From positions 1-47,710 of the forward strand of contig JAAOXG010000009.1 in the NCBI GenBank assembly GCA_013036995.1: a stretch of DNA of 47,710 bases, given 5' to 3'. The notes below the pieces were generated by a model, which saw only the letters and a program-made list of their open reading frames with translations, had not been told where the DNA came from and ran no database searches. Each line of letters begins with the position of its first letter. The first letter of the stretch is position 1. A program made the translations under genes and the position numbers. The stretch comes from Lacrimispora defluvii (GTDB taxonomy: Bacteria > Bacillota > Clostridia > Lachnospirales > Lachnospiraceae). Below, piece after piece: positions 24,073-33,344 of the stretch.

Positions 24073-25050
24073 GTGAACGAGAAATACACAGAGGTGCTTT
24101 CGCAGTATGAGCTTGAAATTCTGGATGTGAAACGCGGCCGGGGCGCCTGGCTGTGTGAAACAGATCAGGGGCTTAAGCTGCTGAGGGAATATAAAGGAAC
24201 CATCAAGCGCCTGGAATTTGAGGATCAGGTATTTTTACAACTGGAAGAAACCGGCCACTTGAGTGTGGATCGCTACGTTAGAAATAAAGAAGGTGAAATT
24301 CTTTCCAGTGCAGAGGATGGCACCAGATGGATTGTGAAAAACTGGTATTCAGACCGGGAATGTAATTTAAAGGATAGTAAAGAGGTGCTTTGCGCCATTG
24401 AACGGATTGCTTTATTACATAAAATGTTTCGCAAAGTTGAGTTTAAGGAAGAATGGAACTTAGGCTCCATTCTGGTACAGCAGCCGGCTGAGGAGATGGA
24501 ACGTCACAACAGGGAACTGATACGAGCCCGCAGTTTTATCCGAAGTAAAAGAAAAAAGTCCGAATTTGAACTATGTGTCATGGGAAATTATGACGTGTTT
24601 TTTGATCAGGCTATGGAAGCCTGTAAGGGACTTGCAGGCTTTTGCGAGGAATGCGGGATTGGGGAGGGGTATTTGTGTCATGGGGACTTAAACCAGCATC
24701 ATATTCTGATGTGCACCCATGACGTTGCAATTGTAGAATTTAACCGGATGCACAGAGGCATGCAGATGGAGGACCTTTATCACTTTATGAGGAAGGCTAT
24801 GGAAAAGCATGACTGGAATTTAAAGCTGGGTATGTCCATGCTTGATACTTATTCGAAAGTGCTTCCTTTATCAGGTGCAGACAGGACCTGCCTGTATTAT
24901 CTGTTTTTGTATCCGGAAAAGTACTGGAAGCAGATTAACTTTTATTATAATGCCAATAAGGCCTGGATACCGGCCAGAAATATTGAAAAACTAAGGGATC
25001 TGGAGATTCAGCAGCCGATGCGGAATCTTTTCCTGTCGAGAATAAAATAA
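24073..25050 (+). CDS. CotS/YsxE/YutH-family spore coat-associated protein
   Basis: A 325-residue protein of the kinase-like CotS family. AWLCETDQGLKLLREYKG is the N-lobe beta region, and GEGYLCHGDLNQHHILM with VAIVEFNRMHRGMQMEDLYHFMRKAMEKHDW is the aminoglycoside-phosphotransferase-like catalytic loop. The usual HGDxxxxN reads HGDLNQHH, and the usual ID-D of the metal loop reads VEFN, so kinase activity is doubtful, as in other coat members. GTG at 24067 and 24073 are both possible; GGAGGGG favours 24073. A sporulation promoter lies upstream. Confidence 0.85.
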   Translation: MNEKYTEVLSQYELEILDVKRGRGAWLCETDQGLKLLREYKGTIKRLEFEDQVFLQLEETGHLSVDRYVRNKEGEILSSAEDGTRWIVKNWYSDRECNLKDSKEVLCAIERIALLHKMFRKVEFKEEWNLGSILVQQPAEEMERHNRELIRARSFIRSKRKKSEFELCVMGNYDVFFDQAMEACKGLAGFCEECGIGEGYLCHGDLNQHHILMCTHDVAIVEFNRMHRGMQMEDLYHFMRKAMEKHDWNLKLGMSMLDTYSKVLPLSGADRTCLYYLFLYPEKYWKQINFYYNANKAWIPARNIEKLRDLEIQQPMRNLFLSRIK

Positions 25051-25129
25051 TGGGAATCTGCTTTCCTTTTGACATGTTATGATTTATAATAACCATAATA
25101 TGAAGTGGAGAGAAGGGAGCATTTTGCTT

Positions 25130-26866
25130 ATGAAAGATTACAGAAGCATCTATGAAGAGTGGTTGTCAAATCCATACTTTGATGAGGCGACAAAAGAAGA
25201 ACTCCAAAGAATTAAAGATGATGACAATGAAATCAAAGAGCGTTTCTACCAGGATCTGGAATTCGGTACCGCCGGTTTAAGAGGCGTGATCGGAGCAGGC
25301 ATCAACCGCATGAACATTTATGTGGTCAGAAAAGCCACCCAGGGTCTTGCAAATTATATCATAAAACAGGGCGGAGCCCACAAAGGCGTAGCCATAGCAT
25401 ATGACTCCAGACATATGTCTCCGGAATTCGCAGAGGAGGCTGCACTGACACTTGCTGCCAATGGTATCAAAGCATATAAGTTTGAATCTCTGCGCCCTAC
25501 TCCGGAGCTTTCGTTTGCTGTAAGAAACCTGGGCTGTATCGCAGGTCTTAATATAACCGCCAGCCACAATCCTCCGGAATATAATGGATATAAGGTTTAT
25601 TGGGAGGATGGAGCACAGTTTACACCTCCTCACGATCAGGGAGTTACTGCTGAGGTTTTAGCGATTACAGATATTTCTACGGTTAAGACCATTACAAGAG
25701 AAGAAGCTGTTGCAGCAGATAAATATGAGATAATCGGTGCGGCAGTCGATGATGCTTACATCGCACAGGTAAAGGCTCAGGTTATGAATCCGTCTGCAAT
25801 CCATGAGATGAAGGATGAACTTTCCATTGTTTATACCCCTCTCCATGGTACAGGCAATGTACCGGCCAGAAGAGTCTTAAGAGAGCTTGGATTTACCAAG
25901 GTTTATGTGGTACCGGAGCAGGAACTGCCAGATGGAGATTTTCCCACTGTCAGCTATCCCAATCCAGAGGCAGAGGAAGCCTTTCAGCTGGGTCTTTCCC
26001 TGGCAAAAGAAAAGGATGCAGATCTGGTTTTAGCCACAGATCCCGATGCAGACCGTCTGGGTGTATATGTAAAAGATTATAAATCAGGAGAGTATATTCC
26101 TCTCACCGGCAATATGTCAGGCTCCCTGCTCTGCGAATATGTATTAAGCCAGAGACAGGAACGGGGTGACATCCCATCTGACGGACAGGTGGTTAAGTCC
26201 ATCGTAACCACCAATCTGGTAGATGCAGTGGCTAAGTCTTACGGATGTGAACTCATTGAGGTGCTCACTGGATTTAAGTATATCGGACAGCAGATTTTAA
26301 AAGAAGAGGCTACCGGTTATGGTACCTACCTGTTTGGTCTGGAAGAAAGCTATGGCTGCCTGATCGGCACCTATGCACGGGATAAAGATGCAATCTCTGC
26401 AACGGCCGCTCTCTGTGAGGCTGCCGCTTATTATAAGACAAAAGGCATGAGTCTTTGGGATGCCATGATTGCTATGTATGAGAAATATGGATACTATAAA
26501 GATGCGGTTAATTCAATCGGATTAAAAGGCATTGAGGGTCAGGCAAAGATCCGTGCAATTATGGAAGCTATGAGAAGTAATACACCAGCGGTGTTTGGTG
26601 GTTATAAAGTTCTTTCAGCAAGAGATTATAAGGCGGATACGGTAAAGAATATGGAAACGGGAGCGGTTAACCCCACTGGTCTGCCGTCTTCTGACGTGCT
26701 TTATTATGAACTGGAGGAGGATGCATGGTTATGCGTCAGACCTTCCGGAACAGAGCCTAAGATTAAGTTCTATTATGGTATTAAGGGTAGTTCCATGGCA
26801 GATGCAGAGGAGAAATCTGCGAAGCTGGGTAAAGCTCTTATGGCAATGGTAGATCAAATGATATAG
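25130..26866 (+). CDS. pgcA: Alpha-phosphoglucomutase / phosphomannomutase
   Basis: A 578-residue enzyme that interconverts glucose-6-phosphate and glucose-1-phosphate. LEFGTAGLRGVIGAG opens the domain; NITASHNPPEYNGYKVYWEDGAQ holds the phosphoserine (Ser in TASHNP); LATDPDADRLGV is the metal loop; LTGFKYIGQ and LEESYGCLIG are the sugar loop; RPSGTEPKIKFYYGI is the phosphate-binding loop. Length and N-terminal extension match Gram-positive PgcA. The frame is open from 25079; the ATG at 25130 after AAGGGAGC gives the family N terminus. It could feed dTDP-sugar synthesis made by rfbA 10 kb downstream. Confidence 0.95.
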   Translation: MKDYRSIYEEWLSNPYFDEATKEELQRIKDDDNEIKERFYQDLEFGTAGLRGVIGAGINRMNIYVVRKATQGLANYIIKQGGAHKGVAIAYDSRHMSPEFAEEAALTLAANGIKAYKFESLRPTPELSFAVRNLGCIAGLNITASHNPPEYNGYKVYWEDGAQFTPPHDQGVTAEVLAITDISTVKTITREEAVAADKYEIIGAAVDDAYIAQVKAQVMNPSAIHEMKDELSIVYTPLHGTGNVPARRVLRELGFTKVYVVPEQELPDGDFPTVSYPNPEAEEAFQLGLSLAKEKDADLVLATDPDADRLGVYVKDYKSGEYIPLTGNMSGSLLCEYVLSQRQERGDIPSDGQVVKSIVTTNLVDAVAKSYGCELIEVLTGFKYIGQQILKEEATGYGTYLFGLEESYGCLIGTYARDKDAISATAALCEAAAYYKTKGMSLWDAMIAMYEKYGYYKDAVNSIGLKGIEGQAKIRAIMEAMRSNTPAVFGGYKVLSARDYKADTVKNMETGAVNPTGLPSSDVLYYELEEDAWLCVRPSGTEPKIKFYYGIKGSSMADAEEKSAKLGKALMAMVDQMI

Positions 26867-26868
26867 AT

Positions 26869-26917
26869 AAAAAAAGAAGGATCCAGTTAAGAGCAGTTAA
26901 GTGGATCCTTCTTTTTT
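26869..26917. terminator. Strong bidirectional terminator
   Basis: A long stem of about 16 bp (26869-26884 with 26902-26917) with A-rich left and T-rich right ends, between converging genes. Confidence 0.9.
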
Positions 26918-27800
26918 ATTTTTTGAATTTTTTTGCATTTTCCTTTAATTCCCGAAGTGCTTCCCCAAACATACGGGATGAAGCAGAAGGGTTACGTCTG
27001 AGAAGGCCTTTCGGGTAAAATGTAAGCCGGCTTGTTATTTTTTCCCTTGTTTCAGTCAGGGCCTGAAGCCTCTCTGCCAAAGTGGATTCCTTAATGGCAT
27101 TGGTCGTTTCTGTTTTAAGAGAAGTAAGCTTTACCATGGTTTCTTCTTTTACAGAAGCCGCCATTTGCATGGTTTCAGATTTTAACTCGGAAACCTTCTG
27201 TGCGGTTTCGGCTTTTAACAATGACATCTGTACCTGAACCTCTTCCAGCTCCGCCCTGATTTTAGTTAAGGATTCCAGTACCTTGCCAAGATCAAGAGCT
27301 GCCTTGGTGGATTGGATGGTGTCATAGACAAATAGGATGCCAATCCCAGTTACCAGGAAGATACACGACGCTGCACTCAGGCGAAACACCAGCCATTCTA
27401 AGGGGCGGTGTACCACTTCTGTTAGAAGAATGGTGAGAAAGCCCCAGGCGATGGAAGTTCCCAGACAGACATATCCGTTTAAATTTAAAGGGTTTTTACT
27501 GTAATCCCAGTATTTCATTTTAAATAACCGTTCCATGATATAACCGGTTAAGTACTCAAGAACAGAAGCCCCGACCATACCAAAGAGAAAAACGAGAAGC
27601 AGGTTGCCTTTCACAGGAAGAGACAGAAAAAGCATAAGGATTGCGCCGCTGCCATAGAGCGGGAGTAAGGGAAGCCGTAAAAATCCACGGTTTACAAAAT
27701 GAAAGCTCTTTACGGAAACATAAGTCGATTCGATTACCCAGCCGATAAAGCAGTAAATGAAAAAAAACAGCAGCCACTGATACCATGTATATACGTACAT
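26916..27800 (-). CDS. CmpB-like putative ABC transporter permease with coiled-coil tail
   Basis: A 294-residue protein. Residues 1-170 contain about five hydrophobic segments and the PF06541 pattern (FFIYCFIGWVIESTYVSVKS, NRGFLRLPLLPLYGSGA, EYLTGYIMERLFKMKYWDYS, LNLNGYVCLGTSIAWG). The last 120 residues are soluble, alpha-helical and built of loosely repeated L-K-x-E-T units (SELKSETMQM, LTSLKTETTN), reading as a coiled coil. Members are labelled ABC permeases but often stand without an ATPase; here the nearest ATPase is an ABC-F protein, which is not a transporter. The ATG follows GAAAGGA. Function unknown. Confidence 0.78.
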   Translation of the reverse strand: MYVYTWYQWLLFFFIYCFIGWVIESTYVSVKSFHFVNRGFLRLPLLPLYGSGAILMLFLSLPVKGNLLLVFLFGMVGASVLEYLTGYIMERLFKMKYWDYSKNPLNLNGYVCLGTSIAWGFLTILLTEVVHRPLEWLVFRLSAASCIFLVTGIGILFVYDTIQSTKAALDLGKVLESLTKIRAELEEVQVQMSLLKAETAQKVSELKSETMQMAASVKEETMVKLTSLKTETTNAIKESTLAERLQALTETREKITSRLTFYPKGLLRRNPSASSRMFGEALRELKENAKKFKK

Positions 27801-27897
27801 GCTTTGATTCCTTTCTTCATGTATTCATGTTGGATCTATCATATACGGTTTTGTCCGTTTTTGCAACCAAAATGAGTAAGAGTAAGGCAAAATATGC

Positions 27898-27926
27898 TTG
27901 CCTTAATTGCTCGGTTCATGTAGAAT
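27898..27926 (+). promoter_or_regulatory. Promoter of the ABC-F gene overlapped by an inverted repeat
   Basis: TTGCCT (27898-27903), 17-base spacer, TAGAAT (27921-27926). The -35 box forms the right arm of AAGGCAA/TTGCCTT (27884-27890 with 27898-27904), a possible operator. ACGG/CCGT with T run at 27844-27861 is a small hairpin upstream. Confidence 0.5.
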
Positions 27927-27972
27927 TATGATGTTTCGGTTAGTGGAATTGCACTTATGAAGGAGTTTTTTG

Positions 27973-29529
27973 ATGAGTATATTAAACGTAGAACATTTGA
28001 CCCATGGATTTGGAGACCGCGCCATCTTTCAGGATGTGTCATTCCGGTTATTAAAAGGAGAGCACATCGGTCTGATCGGAGCCAATGGAGAAGGTAAATC
28101 CACATTTATGAATATCATAACGGCAAAGCTTCAGCCGGATGAAGGTAAAGTTGAGTGGGCAAAGAGAGTCCGTGTGGGCTATTTAGACCAGCATACTGTA
28201 TTGGAAAAAGGGATGACCATCCGCGACGTATTAAAAAGCGCATTTGCTTTTTTGTTTCAGATGGAAGAACAGATGAATGAGATCTGCGACCGTATGGGAG
28301 AGGCAGACGAGGAGACCATGAATTCCATGATGGAAGAGCTTGGTACCATTCAGGATTTATTAATGGCACATGATTTTTATATCATTGATTCCAAAGTGGA
28401 AGAAGTGGCCAGAGCATTGGGATTAAGTGATATGGGTATTGATAAGGATGTAACGGAACTGAGCGGAGGCCAGAGAACCAAGGTTCTTTTGGGAAAGCTG
28501 TTGTTAGAGAAGCCGGATATCCTTCTTTTGGACGAGCCTACCAATTACCTGGATGTACAGCATATTGAATGGCTGAAACGTTATCTTCTTGAATATGAAA
28601 ATGCGTTCATTCTGATATCCCATGATATTCCGTTCTTAAACAGCGTGGTAAACATTATCTATCATATGGAAAATCAGGCTTTAGACCGCTATGTAGGTGA
28701 TTATGACAAGTTCCAGGAAGTATATGCTGTAAAGCGGGCTCAGCTGGAATCAGCTTATAAGAGGCAGCAGCAGGAAATCGCAGAGCTGGAGGATTTTGTG
28801 GCGCGCAACAAAGCCCGGGTTTCCACCAGAAATATGGCCATGTCCAGGCAGAAAAAGCTGGACAAAATGGATGTAATTGAGCTTTCGAAAGATAAACCAA
28901 AACCTGAGTTTCATTTTATGGAGGCCCGTACTGCAGGAAAACTGATATTTGAGACAAAGGAACTGGTAATCGGATACGAGGAACCATTATCAAAACCGCT
29001 GAATCTGATCATGGAAAGAGGAGAAAAGGTAGTTTTATCAGGAGCCAACGGCATTGGAAAGACTACTTTATTAAAAAGCATTCTGGGACTGACACCTTCT
29101 TTAAAAGGAAACGTGGAACTTGGTGATTATCTTTCCATTGGTTATTTTGAGCAGGAGATGGCTCCTGGAAATACGACTACCTGTATTGAAGAGATCTGGA
29201 AAGAGTTTCCTTCCTATACCCAGTATCAGGTTCGTTCTGCTCTTGCCAAATGCGGACTTACCACAAATCATATTGAAAGCCAGGTGCGTGTGCTCAGCGG
29301 AGGCGAACAGGCAAAGGTCCGTTTGTGTAAGCTGTTAAACAGAGAGACCAATGTTCTTTTGCTGGATGAGCCGACCAACCATCTTGATGTGGAGGCAAAA
29401 GAAGAGTTAAAAAGGGCGCTGATGGAATATAAGGGCAGTATCCTTTTGATCTGCCATGAACCGGAGTTTTATGAGGGAGTTGCAACGAAAGTAATTGACT
29501 GCCGGGAGTGGGCATTAAAGTTATCCTGA
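27973..29529 (+). CDS. ABC-F family ATPase
   Basis: A 518-residue soluble protein with two ABC cassettes. Walker A motifs are GANGEGKS (near residue 38) and GANGIGKTT (near residue 357). Signature motifs are LSGGQRTKVLLGKLLL and LSGGEQAKVRLCKLL; Walker B motifs are LLLDEPTNYLD and LLLDEPTNHLD. The linker between cassettes (AQLESAYKRQQQEIAELEDFVARNKARVSTRN) is the P-site-tRNA interaction motif of ribosome-acting ABC-F proteins. There is no membrane domain. Resembles YkpA/YbiT housekeeping members; a role in resistance is possible but not shown. TTG at 27970 and ATG at 27973 are adjacent; ATG chosen, after AAGGAG. Own promoter and terminator. Confidence 0.92.
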   Translation: MSILNVEHLTHGFGDRAIFQDVSFRLLKGEHIGLIGANGEGKSTFMNIITAKLQPDEGKVEWAKRVRVGYLDQHTVLEKGMTIRDVLKSAFAFLFQMEEQMNEICDRMGEADEETMNSMMEELGTIQDLLMAHDFYIIDSKVEEVARALGLSDMGIDKDVTELSGGQRTKVLLGKLLLEKPDILLLDEPTNYLDVQHIEWLKRYLLEYENAFILISHDIPFLNSVVNIIYHMENQALDRYVGDYDKFQEVYAVKRAQLESAYKRQQQEIAELEDFVARNKARVSTRNMAMSRQKKLDKMDVIELSKDKPKPEFHFMEARTAGKLIFETKELVIGYEEPLSKPLNLIMERGEKVVLSGANGIGKTTLLKSILGLTPSLKGNVELGDYLSIGYFEQEMAPGNTTTCIEEIWKEFPSYTQYQVRSALAKCGLTTNHIESQVRVLSGGEQAKVRLCKLLNRETNVLLLDEPTNHLDVEAKEELKRALMEYKGSILLICHEPEFYEGVATKVIDCREWALKLS

Positions 29530-29542
29530 TAATACAAAAAGA

Positions 29543-29580
29543 CGGGATTTGATTTCTTGAAAAGAATCAAATCCCGATTT
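29543..29580 (+). terminator. Terminator after the ABC-F gene
   Basis: A 12-bp perfect stem (29543-29554 with 29565-29576), ten-base loop, short T tail. Confidence 0.85.
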
Positions 29581-29589
29581 TGAATAAAA

Positions 29590-29735
29590 AAAAAACGCTT
29601 CCGCTGTTGGGAAACCGCTTCGTAAATTTTTTAGGGGGGCCGGACGGTTTGCACCGTCCGGTATGAGTATGAAAAAGCTTTGTGATTTCAAGTAAGTTAC
29701 TTGAAACAAAAGGCCCGTCATCCTTTCGGATAACG
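29590..29735. other. Intergenic stretch with three perfect hairpins
   Basis: Between the ABC-F terminator and the mreB promoter lie CCGGACGG/CCGTCCGG (29640-29661), TTTCAAGTAA/TTACTTGAAA (29686-29706 region) and ATCC/GGAT (29720-29731 region). The last is closed by GAAA on the minus strand, a GNRA tetraloop, which may favour a leftward RNA. A run of ten A near 29587 would be a T run leftwards, but no hairpin precedes it. No ORF is credible here. Unassigned. Confidence 0.4.
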
Positions 29736-29819
29736 TATTATCAGTATATGATATAAATGTGAAGAAAATGTGTCCCGTACATTAAAAAAACATAAACAAA
29801 ATAAAAATTAAAAAAACCC

Positions 29820-29848
29820 TTTCAAAACGTAATGTTATTGTATATAAT
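29820..29848 (+). promoter_or_regulatory. Promoter of mreB
   Basis: Perfect TATAAT at 29843-29848, 17 bases after a poor -35 (TTTCAA). The leader is about 90 bases. Confidence 0.5.
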
Positions 29849-29943
29849 AAGATAGAAAATGCGACTTCATTTACCAATTAACATAAATTTGAAGATAAAG
29901 GAAACCCTGGGAACAGGATACAGCGAACAGGAGGAAGATTATT

Positions 29944-30948
29944 ATGATGATGTCTAATGACATTGGAATTGATTTAGGTACAGCAAGCATACTTGTTTAT
30001 ATCAAAGGAAAAGGTGTAGTTTTAAAAGAGCCGTCAGTTGTGGCAATAGACCGTGATACCAATAAAATAAAGGCAATCGGAGAAGAGGCAAGGCTGATGA
30101 TCGGAAGAACACCCGGTAATATTGTAGCAGTCAGACCTTTGCGCCAGGGTGTTATTTCTGATTACACAGTAACAGAAAAGATGCTGAAGTATTTTATCAA
30201 CAAAGCAGTAGGAAAGAAAACATTAAGAAAGCCAAGAATCAGTGTCTGCATCCCCAGCGGTGCCACTGAAGTTGAAAAGAAAGCAGTAGAAGATGCAACT
30301 TATCAGGCAGGAGCCAGAGAAGTTGCGATTATTGAAGAGCCGGTTGCAGCAGCAATTGGGGCTGGGATTGATATTTCCAAGGCCTGCGGTAATATGATTG
30401 TTGATATTGGCGGCGGTACTTCCGATATCGCGGTAATTTCATTAGGCGGTACAGTTGTCAGCACTTCCATTAAGGTGGCTGGTGATGATTTTGATGAGGC
30501 TCTTGTCCGTTATATGCGTAAGAAGCATAACCTTTTAATTGGTGAGAGAACAGCAGAAGAGATCAAGATCAACATCGGTGCTGCTTACCGAAGACCAGAA
30601 GTATTAACCATGGAAGTAAGAGGAAGAAACTTGGTAACAGGTCTTCCAAAAACAATTGTAGTAACTTCGGACGAGACTCTTGATGCGTTAAAAGAGCCGG
30701 CAATGCAGATTGTAGACGCCGTTCATAATGTTCTGGAGAGAACTCCACCAGAACTGGCTGCTGATATTTTTGACAGAGGAATTGTTTTAACAGGAGGCGG
30801 TTCTTTATTAAGCGGATTAGATGCACTGATCGAAGAGAAGACAGGCATTACAACTATGATAGCAGAGGATCCGCTGACTGCAGTTGCCATTGGAACCGGT
30901 AAATTTATTGAATTTACACATGGCGGAAACAATAAAACAGAATTTTAA
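29944..30948 (+). CDS. mreB: MreB/Mbl-type actin-like cell-shape protein
   Basis: A 334-residue bacterial actin that guides wall synthesis along the cell cylinder. The phosphate-1 motif IGIDLGTASILVYIKGKG opens the protein; phosphate-2 is MIVDIGGGTSDIAVISLGG; the adenosine motif is GIVLTGGGSLLSGLD. The start is three ATG codons in a row (29944, 29947, 29950); CAGGAGG nine bases before the first favours 29944. There is no mreC or mreD after it, so it resembles the solitary Mbl/MreBH-type gene. In many spore formers such a gene sits after spoIIID; here the two are far apart. Own promoter, followed by a terminator. Confidence 0.94.
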   Translation: MMMSNDIGIDLGTASILVYIKGKGVVLKEPSVVAIDRDTNKIKAIGEEARLMIGRTPGNIVAVRPLRQGVISDYTVTEKMLKYFINKAVGKKTLRKPRISVCIPSGATEVEKKAVEDATYQAGAREVAIIEEPVAAAIGAGIDISKACGNMIVDIGGGTSDIAVISLGGTVVSTSIKVAGDDFDEALVRYMRKKHNLLIGERTAEEIKINIGAAYRRPEVLTMEVRGRNLVTGLPKTIVVTSDETLDALKEPAMQIVDAVHNVLERTPPELAADIFDRGIVLTGGGSLLSGLDALIEEKTGITTMIAEDPLTAVAIGTGKFIEFTHGGNNKTEF

Positions 30949-30981
30949 TCAGCTTTGATGATTAATAAAACTGCTCTTAAC

Positions 30982-31021
30982 AGCCCTGGCGGTATCCATT
31001 GATTCCGGCAGGGCTCCTTTT
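30982..31021 (+). terminator. Terminator after mreB
   Basis: AGCCCTG (30982-30988) pairs with CAGGGCT (31009-31015), extended inward by GC pairs, then CCTTTT. Confidence 0.65.
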
Positions 31022-31052
31022 GCGGCAGTCTCTTACCATTTACGGAGGAAAC

Positions 31053-33278
31053 ATGGCGACAGTCTGCGGATTTGTAGAAAAAATTAAATACAGGAACGAA
31101 GACAACGGTTATACGGTGCTGAGCCTTTCAGAAGATGGTGAGGAGTATACGCTGGTAGGCAACTTTCATTATATCAGTGAAGGGGAACGGATTGAAGCGG
31201 TTGGGATTTTAACGGAACACCCCGTTTATGGGGAGCAGATGTCTGTGGAAAGCTATGAAATTAAAGCTCCTGAGGATACTGCTGCCATGGAACGTTACTT
31301 AGGTTCCGGAGCCATAAAGGGTGTGGGTGCTGCATTGGCAGCCAGAATTGTCCGCCGGTTTAAAGCCGATACCTTCCGGATTATGGAAGAAGAGCCGGAA
31401 CGCCTTTCCGAGGTAAAGGGTGTCAGTGAAAAGCTTGCCATGTCTATTTCCAATCAGGTGGAACAAAAGAAAGAGATGCGCCAGGCTATGATGTTCCTTC
31501 AGGAATATGGCATTTCCATGAATCTTGCGGTGAAGATCTACCAGGAATATGGCCCCAGGCTTTACAGCATTGTAAAGGAAAATCCTTATCAGATGGCAGA
31601 TGACATATCCGGCGTGGGATTTAAAATGGCGGATGAGATTGCCAGAAAAGCAGGTATTTTTACAGATTCGGATTTTCGGATTAAATGCGGAGTTTTGTAT
31701 ACCCTTTTGCAGGCGACTTCAAACGGCCATACTTATTTGCCGGAAGAGGAGCTCCTTTCATCTGCCTCTGAGCTGCTGAAGGTAGAGCAGGCATCCATAG
31801 AAAAGCATCTGATGGACATGCAGCTGGACAAACGTCTCGTGATCAGAGAGACGGATGGAAAGCGGACTGTCTATGCCTCCCAGTATTACTATATGGAACT
31901 GAATGTGGCAAAGATGCTTCATGATTTAAATATAAGAGGAACCATGCCTGAGGACGAGATCAGAACCAGGCTTATTAAGATTCAGGAAAAAGAACAGATT
32001 GAGCTGGATGAAAAGCAGGTGATGGCGGTAGTAGAAGCGGTAAACAGCGGCCTTTTGATTATTACGGGAGGACCTGGAACCGGAAAAACCACTACCATTA
32101 ATACCATTATCCGTTTTTTTGAAAGTGAGGAGATGGAGATATTGCTGGCAGCTCCTACGGGCAGGGCGGCAAAGCGCATGACAGAAGCTACGGGTTATGA
32201 GGCACGGACCATACACCGGCTGTTAGAACTGTCCGGTGTTCCGGGAGACGAGCGTTCCGTATCCATGCATTTTGAACGGAATGAAGAGAATCCTTTGGAT
32301 GCCGATGCTGTGATCATCGATGAAACATCCATGGTGGATATTCATCTTATGCAGTCTCTCTTAAAAGCCATAAACCCCGGAACCAGGTTGATACTGGTGG
32401 GAGATGTGGACCAGCTCCCCAGCGTTGGACCCGGGAATGTGCTTCGGGATTTAATTGAATCCCAAAGTTTTAATGTGGTCATGCTGACTAAGATTTTCCG
32501 TCAGGCGAACCAGAGTGATATTGTTGTAAATGCTCATATGATTAACCGGGGGGAAACGGTTCCTCTTGGGAAAAAGAGTAATGACTTCTTATTCATTAAA
32601 AGGGAAGAACCGAATACCATCATCAATGCCATGATTACACTGGTACAAAGTAAACTTCCTTCCTACGTACAGGCAGATCCCTTTGACATTCAGATTATGA
32701 CACCTATGAGAAAAGGTGCCATGGGAGTGGAACGGCTCAATACCATTCTTCAGGAATATTTAAATCCGCCTTCCGAGGCAAAGCAGGAACGGGAATCGGC
32801 AGGAGTGATTTACCGGACCGGCGATAAAGTGATGCAGATTAAGAACAACTATAATATGGAATGGGAAGTCAGAAACAAGTATGGGATTCCGGTGGAAAAG
32901 GGAACCGGAATTTATAACGGAGACATAGGAATTATTCGTGAGATGAATTCCTTTGCCGAGCTTGTGACTGTGGAATTTGACGAGGGCCGGCTGGTGGAAT
33001 ACAGCTATAAGCAGTTGGAAGAATTAGAGCTGGCTTATGCCATAACCATTCACAAATCCCAGGGAAGTGAGTATCCGGCAGTGGTAATTCCTGTTTTTCC
33101 CGGACCAAGAATGCTGATGACGAGAAACTTAATCTATACAGCAGTTACCCGTGCCAAAACCTGCGTCTGCCTGGTTGGTCTGCCAGGTACGTTTCAGGAT
33201 ATGGTAAACAATGAAATGGAACAGCGCAGATATTCCGGTCTGAAAGATCGTATCTGCGAAATATATAAGCTGCCTTAA
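31053..33278 (+). CDS. recD2: RecD2-type ATP-dependent DNA helicase
   Basis: A 741-residue SF1B 5'-3' helicase. The N-terminal OB-like region begins CGFVEKIKYRNEDNGYTVLSL. Tandem helix-hairpin-helix motifs follow (GSGAIKGVGAALAARIV, LSEVKGVSEKLAMSI, and ISGVGFKMADEIARKAGI). Walker A is GGPGTGKTTTI near residue 345; Walker B is VIIDETSMVD; LVGDVDQLPSVGPGNVLRDL and the late YAITIHKSQGSEYPAV are motifs III and V. Lacks RecBC partners in the window, as expected of RecD2, which acts in mismatch repair and replication-fork maintenance. The frame is open from 30999; GGAGGAAAC fixes the ATG at 31053. Confidence 0.95.
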   Translation: MATVCGFVEKIKYRNEDNGYTVLSLSEDGEEYTLVGNFHYISEGERIEAVGILTEHPVYGEQMSVESYEIKAPEDTAAMERYLGSGAIKGVGAALAARIVRRFKADTFRIMEEEPERLSEVKGVSEKLAMSISNQVEQKKEMRQAMMFLQEYGISMNLAVKIYQEYGPRLYSIVKENPYQMADDISGVGFKMADEIARKAGIFTDSDFRIKCGVLYTLLQATSNGHTYLPEEELLSSASELLKVEQASIEKHLMDMQLDKRLVIRETDGKRTVYASQYYYMELNVAKMLHDLNIRGTMPEDEIRTRLIKIQEKEQIELDEKQVMAVVEAVNSGLLIITGGPGTGKTTTINTIIRFFESEEMEILLAAPTGRAAKRMTEATGYEARTIHRLLELSGVPGDERSVSMHFERNEENPLDADAVIIDETSMVDIHLMQSLLKAINPGTRLILVGDVDQLPSVGPGNVLRDLIESQSFNVVMLTKIFRQANQSDIVVNAHMINRGETVPLGKKSNDFLFIKREEPNTIINAMITLVQSKLPSYVQADPFDIQIMTPMRKGAMGVERLNTILQEYLNPPSEAKQERESAGVIYRTGDKVMQIKNNYNMEWEVRNKYGIPVEKGTGIYNGDIGIIREMNSFAELVTVEFDEGRLVEYSYKQLEELELAYAITIHKSQGSEYPAVVIPVFPGPRMLMTRNLIYTAVTRAKTCVCLVGLPGTFQDMVNNEMEQRRYSGLKDRICEIYKLP

Positions 33279-33285
33279 ATTCTTT

Positions 33286-33317
33286 GGGCAGACAAGGATC
33301 TATGTCTGCCCGTCTTT
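33286..33317 (+). terminator. Weak terminator between recD2 and comFC
   Basis: A nine-bp perfect stem (33286-33294 with 33303-33311), T-poor tail. May only partly separate the genes. Confidence 0.5.
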
Positions 33318-33344
33318 CCATTCTTAAAAGGAGAATCAGTCCTT

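Noticed and set aside
29587-29615. Leftward terminator using the A10 run
   Set aside because: The sequence before the leftward T run contains direct, not inverted, repeats, so no stem forms.
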